From: Planctomycetota bacterium
Lineage (GTDB): Bacteria; Planctomycetota; JACOTG01; JAJDCM01
Assembly (NCBI GenBank): GCA_029260825.1
Contig: JAJDCM010000132.1
Coordinates: 1 to 64,000 of the forward strand
Direction of reading: 5' to 3'
Length of the DNA stretch: 64,000 nucleotides
Below, in pieces: positions 56,030 through 62,266 of this stretch. Position numbers and translations under genes: made by a program. The first letter of the stretch is position 1, and each line of letters begins with the position of its first letter. Below the pieces are notes generated by a model, which was not told where the DNA came from, did not search any database, and saw only the letters and a program-made list of their open reading frames with translations.

Positions 56030-56280
56030 CATTCGTCTCCTTCGGTCAAAGCACTTTTGGATCAGGGATGGGTCCAAACAACGACCAATAGACGGCTTTC
56101 GGCGTCCGGTATTCCCATTTCTTGGAATTTTCGGGTCCTCCGACTCTCGTGTGGGTAAGTTCAATGAACCTGCAACGAAACGAAACATCTCGAGGGTTGA
56201 ACACACGAGAATGGGGATGATCCGTGGAGTTGAGTATTGTCGCCGCCAGCAATAAACGAACAAAAGAGGTACCTTTTCCC

Positions 56281-57660
56281 ATGACCAAAAAATACGACGC
56301 CATTGTCATTGGAACCGGCCAGGCCGGCCCCTCCCTTGCCGGTAGCCTTGCTGGCGCCGGAAAGAACGTCGCCATCATCGAACGCAAACGATTCGGCGGA
56401 ACTTGCGTCAACAACGGATGCATTCCAACAAAAGCTCTCGTTGCAAGTGCACGAGCAGCGCATGTGGCCAGAACAGCCGAGGACTTCGGTGTCCTCCTCG
56501 ACGGCGACGTCCGAGTAGACATGAAAAAGGTAAAGGCGAGAAAAGACGCTATCGTGCGCAATTCCACCACCGGGGTGGAAAAATGGCTGAAAGGAATGGA
56601 CCGATGCACTGTCTATGAAGGACATGGGAAATTTGTAGGGCCCCGTACTGTTCAAGTCGGTGACGATGTACTCGAGGCCGAGCAGATCTTCATCAACGTT
56701 GGCGGCCGGGCGACGCGCCCCTCCATTCCCGGGCTTGATTCCGTCGACTATCTCACCAACGCGGAAATGATGGAGGTCGACGAAGTGCCCCAGCATCTGA
56801 TCGTTCTGGGTGGCAGCTACATCGGCCTTGAATTTGCTCAGATGTTCCGTCGCTTCGGCAGCAAAGTCACCGTGATACAGCGAGGAGATCGAGTCCTTTC
56901 CCGGGAAGACGAGGATGTCTCGAATGCAGTTCAGCAAATTCTCGAAGGCGAGGGCATTGAAGTACTCACCAGCACTTCGGATTATGTTGTTGAAAAACGC
57001 GATGACCAGATCGCCTTCAAGATGACTTGCGCAGGTGCTTCAAGAGAGATTCTCGGGTCTCACCTTTTCATCGGCGTGGGACGCACTCCCAACACGAGCG
57101 ATCTTGGTCTCTCTGCAGCCGGCATCGAAATCGACGCGAAGGGATTTGTCAAAGTTGATGATCAGCTCCGCACCAGCGTCGAAGGAGTCTGGGCTCTGGG
57201 GGACTGCAACGGCCAGGGAGCCTTCACTCACACGTCCTATAACGATTACGAAATCGTCGCCGCCAACTTACTTCACAACGACCCAAGGCGGGTGAGTGAC
57301 CGGATCACAACCTATGGAGTCTTCATCGATCCGCCCCTTGGACGGGCTGGCATGACCGAAAGAGAGGTCCGCAAATCGGGGCGTCCCGCACTCATGGCTA
57401 CCCGGCCCATGAAACGGGTAGGGCGAGCCGTTGAAAAAGGAGAGACCCAAGGCTTCATGAAGATTCTCGTTGATGCCGAATCCAAGAAAATTCTTGGAGC
57501 CTCCCTCCTCGGCATCGAGGGAGACGAAGCGATCCACTCCATTCTCGACGTGATGTACGCCAAGGCACCATACACGGTGATTCAGAGAGCCATGCACATT
57601 CATCCTACGGTCTCAGAGCTGATCCCAACATTGCTTGGCGACCTCAAGCCTCTGAAATGA
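56281..57660 (+). CDS. FAD-dependent pyridine nucleotide-disulfide oxidoreductase (mercuric reductase-like)
   Basis: 459 aa from ATG 56281; the frame opens at 56224 without support. FAD Rossmann start YDAIVIGTGQAGPSLAGSLAGAGKNVAIIE, redox-active dithiol GGTCVNNGCIPTKAL (Cys near 42 and 47), NAD(P)-binding LIVLGGSYIGLEFAQMFRRFGSKVTVI, second FAD motif GVWALGDCNGQGAFTH, and C-terminal HIHPTVSELIPTL with the His-Glu pair. Intact class I reductase. No lipoyl partner or N-terminal HMA domain, so the substrate may be a small disulfide or metal. The deiodinase-like gene follows 92 bases later on the same strand, so it could supply or recycle reductant, which is inference. Confidence 0.9.
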   Translation: MTKKYDAIVIGTGQAGPSLAGSLAGAGKNVAIIERKRFGGTCVNNGCIPTKALVASARAAHVARTAEDFGVLLDGDVRVDMKKVKARKDAIVRNSTTGVEKWLKGMDRCTVYEGHGKFVGPRTVQVGDDVLEAEQIFINVGGRATRPSIPGLDSVDYLTNAEMMEVDEVPQHLIVLGGSYIGLEFAQMFRRFGSKVTVIQRGDRVLSREDEDVSNAVQQILEGEGIEVLTSTSDYVVEKRDDQIAFKMTCAGASREILGSHLFIGVGRTPNTSDLGLSAAGIEIDAKGFVKVDDQLRTSVEGVWALGDCNGQGAFTHTSYNDYEIVAANLLHNDPRRVSDRITTYGVFIDPPLGRAGMTEREVRKSGRPALMATRPMKRVGRAVEKGETQGFMKILVDAESKKILGASLLGIEGDEAIHSILDVMYAKAPYTVIQRAMHIHPTVSELIPTLLGDLKPLK

Positions 57661-57752
57661 AGACGAGCACCTTCTCCCCAAAACAATGTGTCTGCGCTAT
57701 CCTTAAACTGTCCGTAGTCTATTTTGAAAACCCCTTCGCCAAAGGAAGATCG

Positions 57753-58604
57753 ATGAGGAAACAAAAAAGAGCCCTTCCCTTCCTATGCATCCTGCTCCTG
57801 ACAGGATGCACATCTCTGGAAAGCAAATCCCACCTCGATGCTACCGCCGACACGAGTCCAATCCATCCGGAGAAAACCACGACCGCGAAGCATGAGCCTG
57901 GCGTCCGAAGCGACGAGGATCAGATTCGCAAGTCCCTGACAAAGATGGATCACTACGACGACCGGACAATTCCCGAGGCCAAGATGAAGGGGCTCATCGA
58001 CGATGGACTTTACGATCCCGAGAACGAACACTCCCTCAATGTCGGTGATGAAGCGCCCGACTTCGCACTGATGCCATTGCGGTTTTATGACTTCCGACTG
58101 GCACCGGGATCCATCAACAAAGAGAACGCAGGAACTCTCTTCGAACCGGTGAAGCTCAGTTCCTTTCGCGGCAACAAATCCGTCGTGTTGATTTTCGGAA
58201 GCTACACGTGACCTCCCTTCCGGGACCAGGCTGGTTCCCTCGAAGAAATGGCCAAGACTTACGAAAATGAAGCTCAGTTCCTCATTGTTTACATCAAAGA
58301 AGCTCATCCCTCGGATGACTGGGCAAGCAGGGTCAATTCCAAGATCTCCTACATCAAGGATCCAACCTCCTACTTTGAGCGAGCCCAGGTCGCCAACACA
58401 TGCATGGCACAGCTCGAAATCAATCTTCCGTGTCTCGTTGACAACATGGAAAATCAGACGGCCCGGGCCTACCGTGCCTGGCCTGATCGCCTCTTCGTCG
58501 TAGACAAAGACGGTAAACTTTCATACGTGGGGAAGCCCGGCCCCTTCGGCTTCCTTCCACGGGAAATGGAAGAGGTCCTGAAGAACGAAGTTGGGTCGCC
58601 CTGA
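57753..58604 (+). CDS. Predicted selenoprotein: iodothyronine-deiodinase-family lipoprotein with in-frame TGA
   Basis: 283 aa reading TGA (58209-58211) as selenocysteine 153. ATG 57753 has GGAAG five bases upstream; lipobox LLTGCTS gives Cys19. The thioredoxin-like domain begins VGDEAPDFALMPL, and the core motif is VLIFGSYT-U-PPF, where animal deiodinases have NFGSxTU-PxF. Reading continues in the same frame, with no other stop, into YIKEAHPSDDW, MENQTARAYRAWPDRLFVVDKDG and YVGKPGPFGF, all counterparts of deiodinase landmarks (EEAH.SDGW, AWPERLY, GGPGPYGY). A SECIS-like hairpin follows the TGA. Read without selenocysteine it would be two fragments, 153 and 118 residues. Iodine chemistry is not implied, since bacterial members may be general thiol/selenol reductases. 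Confidence 0.85.
58217..58245 (+). promoter_or_regulatory. Candidate bacterial SECIS element after the in-frame TGA
   Basis: Hairpin beginning 6 bases past the TGA: outer CTTC (58217-58220) with GAAG (58242-58245), small internal loop, then GGGACC (58222-58227) with GGTTCCC (58233-58239) containing one bulged T, and loop AGGCT (58228-58232). The loop lies at positions 20-24 counting the T of TGA as 1. In the E. coli fdhF element a bulged U and an AGGUCU loop sit at about 17-26. It resembles a SelB target, though the bulge is on the opposite arm. Confidence 0.6.
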
Positions 58605-58641
58605 CTTGATTCTTGAATCATGCGGGGGTTCAGGATGAAAA

Positions 58642-58675
58642 AAGCGCCTCGGGTGAATCACCACTCGAGGCGCTT
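58642..58675 (-). terminator. Intrinsic terminator, minus-strand direction
   Basis: A 14-bp stem with one G-T wobble (58642-58655 with 58662-58675) encloses AATCAC. The A-run at 58638-58643 becomes a T-tract on the minus strand, so it ends the Cys-rich gene. It also lies 38 bases past the stop of the selenoprotein gene and may protect that transcript end. Confidence 0.8.
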
Positions 58676-58726
58676 CTCTTACTGACTGAATCGTGGATGG
58701 ATGAACGCTAGAGATCCCACTGATCT

Positions 58727-59317
58727 CTAGACCTTGGTCATCTTCCCATTCTTGAAGGCAACCTTGCACCCGTCGCACTTGCCATTGGTCACGATGCCAA
58801 CCGCACAATCTTCACAATTCGCGGATGCCTTGATGGCCATTTCGAGCATTTCTGCTGCCTTCAAAGCATGTGCGTGATGTTTCTCGCTCTTGAACGCGAG
58901 GTTGCCCACGAACTGAACTTTGCAACCTTCACATTTTCCATTGCTCTTGGCTGCCTCTTTGCAGCCGCCACACTTCATATGATCGGCGGGAATCGCATGG
59001 CCAAGAGCCAACGCCTGAGCGACCGGCGAGCGATAGGCCTTTCCCTTCGCGAAATGGACCTTACATCCATGACAGGAGGAGTTCTTTGCCAACGCCTTTT
59101 CACATCCGCCGCATTCGATTTTCTTGCCTTCGACCTTCTTGCCGGCAAGAGCCTTGTGCAGTTTGGCTGATTTGATCTGTTGACCGGCGAAATAGGCGGT
59201 TCCACAGCAAGCGCCGTTTTCCGCCTTTGCCTTCATGCAGCAATCCCCCGCTTCCGCAGAAGTGCTAAAACCAAAAACCAGCGTAAGTGCCATCCCAACA
59301 AAAAGTAGTGTTCTCAT
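58727..59317 (-). CDS. Secreted 16-cysteine protein with four C-x2-C-x9-C-x2-C repeats
   Basis: 196 aa from ATG 59317; an ATG at 59338 has no ribosome site. Signal peptide ends STSAEAG. Four repeats of about 45-50 residues follow. Three read CGGCEKALAKNSSCHGCK, CGGCKEAAKSNGKCEGCK and CEDCAVGIVTNGKCDGCK, each C-x2-C-x9-C-x2-C followed by V-x-F. The first is CC-x9-CC. Lys-rich and His-containing linkers join them. No CxxCH haem site occurs. The pattern suits four Cys4 metal-binding (zinc-ribbon-like) units outside the cytosol. I do not recognise the family. It converges on the selenoprotein gene with a terminator between. Confidence 0.7.
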   Translation of the reverse strand: MRTLLFVGMALTLVFGFSTSAEAGDCCMKAKAENGACCGTAYFAGQQIKSAKLHKALAGKKVEGKKIECGGCEKALAKNSSCHGCKVHFAKGKAYRSPVAQALALGHAIPADHMKCGGCKEAAKSNGKCEGCKVQFVGNLAFKSEKHHAHALKAAEMLEMAIKASANCEDCAVGIVTNGKCDGCKVAFKNGKMTKV

Positions 59318-59589
59318 CGTGCCTGATCCTTCCTTCATGAAATTGCGGGGCTAGAGACAGTACGCCTCCGAGCCCAAAATGACGGGTCTAGAATCGGCTA
59401 AGTGTGAAAAAAACTGCACTCGGGATGCGCCGGGTGACAGAGCGACTCCCTCATCACTCTCTCGCCCATAGGCCAGGAGATCATAGCGAGGATCGATGAC
59501 CAGAGATGGCCCGGCACTCCCTGGTACCTCGATCGAAACTTGTCATCGTCGATGAATCCCGGGCTCGATGGAATCAGGCCCCTCCACCA

Positions 59590-60738
59590 TCACTGATCCG
59601 ACCCCACAGTAAGCCCCGCCGATTCCGGGAGTCGGGCAAGAACCCCCCAACCTCCAAAGCTCTCTGTAACCGCAAACAAGAGTTCGTTTGAACCAGAACG
59701 CAAAGGAAGATGAAGCCGGTCAAAATGACCGATCGTCCCGAGAAATCGGTAGTCGCGGGACCGATAAGAATTATCCCCCGAGTAGATCAACCGATCATTG
59801 AGGAATACCCGGACCTTATCACTGTATCCAAAGACAAGCTCCTGGATCTTTTCCGTTTCAGCCGAAAGGACGACTCGAGCAAAGACCGTGTCCCGACCGT
59901 CAACAAGCCCCTGAATCCGGGACAGATTGAAGAGTCCGGTCGCTTCGGAGGTAAGTGGTGTCCAGCCACGGCTCGGCTTGTCATCGGAATCAAGCATCGT
60001 CTTCCCCGCTAACATCGACTCCGAAAAGGCCCGGGACACTTGAACGCGCTGCACCGTTTCAGAGCCCGGGGACGGGAACTTCTTCGCCTTCCCTCTCAGT
60101 TCCGGTTTTTCTACCAGCTGATACTTGAAGTTGGAAAAGTGAGCTGATGCGAACCCACCCCCAACACTGAGTCCGATTTTTCCAGGGCGCGGCTTTCTCT
60201 TCAGCTCATGAATAACCACGGCAGGCGCGACGGAATCGTTGATGAACGCCTCAGCTCTCGATCCTGAAACAACGATTCGCACAGCCATCCATTGATTGCT
60301 GGTGTAATCGACAGGAGCGCCGTAGCCATCTCCATGATACAGCTGCCAGGAAGCCACTCCGTTGAAAACCGGAGTGTACTGATTTGCGTCCGGCATTCCT
60401 GATTGGTGAGGGCGAAGATAGAAATGTTCATAGTTTGCGCCATCTTCGACTCGAAAAACCGCGCCCACAAATCCACGGGCTCCGGTAAACGCAATATCGA
60501 ACTCGATGATGCCATCAAGAAATTCTACATCCTCGATCAAGACCGACCCGGCCTGCAGGTGAATCGCAGGACGGCCCAGATGCTCCTCGATCTGGAAACG
60601 ACCGCCCTCCATTTGCCATCGAGGGGAATCGAAGGGAATGATCCCTACCGCCTCCGAGGCGTTTGCCCCGCTTGCAGTCAGCAAAAAAAGAGTGATTCCA
60701 CAGAGAATCCGAAAACAGGAGAAGCGATCAGCGTTCAT
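59590..60738 (-). CDS. Secreted lectin-like (concanavalin/LamG-like) protein, two beta domains
   Basis: 382 aa from ATG 60738 with GAGG six bases upstream; the longer frame to 60837 is unsupported. Signal ends SGANASE. Residues about 30-200 form a jelly-roll typical of 3-keto-disaccharide hydrolase/DUF1080 and LamG proteins: IIEFDIAFTGARGFVGAVFRVEDG, YEHFYLRPHQSG, WMAVRIVVSGSRAEAFIND, KIGLSVGGGFASAHFSNFKY. A second beta domain (about 230-382) contains FARVVLSAETEKIQELVFGYSDKVRVFLNDRLIYSG and ELLFAVTESFGGWGV, like glycoside-hydrolase accessory sandwiches. Probably a glycan-binding exported protein; no catalytic acid pair is evident. Confidence 0.65.
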   Translation of the reverse strand: MNADRFSCFRILCGITLFLLTASGANASEAVGIIPFDSPRWQMEGGRFQIEEHLGRPAIHLQAGSVLIEDVEFLDGIIEFDIAFTGARGFVGAVFRVEDGANYEHFYLRPHQSGMPDANQYTPVFNGVASWQLYHGDGYGAPVDYTSNQWMAVRIVVSGSRAEAFINDSVAPAVVIHELKRKPRPGKIGLSVGGGFASAHFSNFKYQLVEKPELRGKAKKFPSPGSETVQRVQVSRAFSESMLAGKTMLDSDDKPSRGWTPLTSEATGLFNLSRIQGLVDGRDTVFARVVLSAETEKIQELVFGYSDKVRVFLNDRLIYSGDNSYRSRDYRFLGTIGHFDRLHLPLRSGSNELLFAVTESFGGWGVLARLPESAGLTVGSDQ

Positions 60739-60982
60739 GGATATCCTCATTAAAGGTGACGAAGGGCCTGAAGAATAATACGGCTCAGGTGTGGGTGGGT
60801 TAGCCCCGAGATGTCGGGAAGGAATTATTTTGCTCAAAGGAGCTAAAGCTCGAGCGAACCACCCGGGTTAGCAACGGCCATACGAAGCAAGAGGACACAA
60901 AAAGAGAGGTTTTCCCTCCTCCTCCTCTCCCCTCGTCGCCGATAGGTACGAGGTATAGAATAGCCACGGAGCCCGATCGGAC

Positions 60983-61639
60983 ATGCCCAGGAAGTCGATA
61001 TCTTACGAACAGATGGACGGCTTTGGATCACCCTCCGTGCAAGGCTCCTCCGGGAGCGGCATCTTCTCAACCCTTCTCGCAGATGCCTCCTCGTGGTGCC
61101 ACGGAAGGACCTGGTGGTTTCGCCTTCCCCTCTGGGCCTATCTCACCTACGTTTTCTTCTCACACTCTTTTGCCTCCGGAGAGTATGAGAGCATATTTGG
61201 AGGCATCAACCTGGGCATCCATGAACTTGGACACGGTCTGTTTCGTCCCGGCGGCGAGTTCCTCATGTACGCCGGAGGAACAATCGCCCAGTGCCTGGCC
61301 CCCATCATCGCCGGATTCATGTTCCTGAAACAGAGAGACTATTTCGGACTCACAGTTTCCTGGTGCTGGCTGGCAACCAACTTCTGGAACATCTCCTCCT
61401 ATGCCGGCGATGCCCGAGCTCTCCGCTTGACCCTTGTCGCTCCAGGGACCGGGGTGATCCCCCCGGGAGAAGGGGCCTCGATGCACGACTGGCGGTACAT
61501 GCTGGGCCAGCTCGGGATTCTACCCTGGGACAAAACCATCGCGGGCTTCTTCGAATGGGCAGCGGCCGGGATGATGGTTTTCGCTCTCTCGCTGGGAGCC
61601 TGGCTCATGTGGAATATGGCCACGTCCCCCAAGAAATGA
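60983..61639 (+). CDS. Small multi-pass membrane protein with HELGH motif (M50-like)
   Basis: 218 aa with four or five hydrophobic helices. In the second helix region, FGGINLGIHELGHGLFRPGGEFL carries HEXXH, the zinc site of membrane-embedded M50-type proteases. NFWNISSYAGDARAL later may contain the distal Asp ligand (in M50, an LDG/NxxPxxxLDG segment). It is shorter than site-2 proteases and has no PDZ domain; it is closest in look to the M50B-like family. Function unproved. Start at ATG 60983 with a weak, distant GGAG. Confidence 0.55.
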   Translation: MPRKSISYEQMDGFGSPSVQGSSGSGIFSTLLADASSWCHGRTWWFRLPLWAYLTYVFFSHSFASGEYESIFGGINLGIHELGHGLFRPGGEFLMYAGGTIAQCLAPIIAGFMFLKQRDYFGLTVSWCWLATNFWNISSYAGDARALRLTLVAPGTGVIPPGEGASMHDWRYMLGQLGILPWDKTIAGFFEWAAAGMMVFALSLGAWLMWNMATSPKK

Positions 61640-61806
61640 CCACCAGCGAAGTCCCTTCATCCCCACCCCTCCTCGGCTCCCTACCGATATCTTCCCAACG
61701 GCTGTTCCAGCTTGCGGTTTCGCCAGAACCCGACTAGACTGGTCTCACTCAATGTAGGCCCAATTCAACGATCAAAGCCCTCGTAAGTCGATAGGGAGAG
61801 CGCCGG

Positions 61807-62214
61807 ATGAACGAAGAGTCCCAGAACAAAATCTCCAAGCCCGTTGATTCGTCCGGTTCAACGATGGTCATCAAGGCAGATTGGATACCGTCCTTTAAAC
61901 TGCCCAGCAGCGAGGCGCCTCAACTTCAAGTCGAGGTGGTTGGCGGCCCGATGGATGGATCGCGACGAAGAATTAACAAACGAATCATCACCATCGGTCG
62001 AGCCAAAGACACCGATTTTGCCCTTCCCCTCGACCTCATGGTCTCCAATCGACACGCGTCCATCACCCGAGAGGGAGAGCAATACTGGCTGGAAGACCTC
62101 AAAAGCAGTAACGGCACTTACCTCAGTGACAAACAGATTCACGGACGTGTCCTGATCGGACCCGGCACCATCTTTCTCGTGGGTCAAACCTACGTGGAAT
62201 TCATGCCTCAATAA
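61807..62214 (+). CDS. FHA-domain phosphothreonine-binding protein
   Basis: 135 aa, cytosolic. After about 40 disordered residues comes a single forkhead-associated domain: RRINKRIITIGRAKDTDFALPLDLMVSNRHASITREGEQYWLEDLKSSNGTYLSDKQI. The GR, S..H and NGT residues that contact phosphothreonine are all present. Likely reads out Ser/Thr kinase signalling such as that of the kinase at 41879-44527. GGGAG ribosome site. The Clp ATPase gene follows 52 bases later, suggesting they work together. Confidence 0.9.
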   Translation: MNEESQNKISKPVDSSGSTMVIKADWIPSFKLPSSEAPQLQVEVVGGPMDGSRRRINKRIITIGRAKDTDFALPLDLMVSNRHASITREGEQYWLEDLKSSNGTYLSDKQIHGRVLIGPGTIFLVGQTYVEFMPQ

Positions 62215-62266
62215 GAAGCCGAAGAGACCAGGCCCGTACGAACTACCCATCAACAGGATCTACAGA

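Noticed and set aside
57657-58604. Two separate genes (57657-58211 and 58248-58604) or a pseudogene with a stop
   Set aside because: Both parts share one frame, and the only stop between them is TGA at the known selenocysteine column of the deiodinase family; a selenoprotein explains this better.
58727-59317. Multihaem cytochrome c
   Set aside because: No CxxCH; the cysteine pairs are followed by Lys, Glu or Ala, so haem attachment is not expected.
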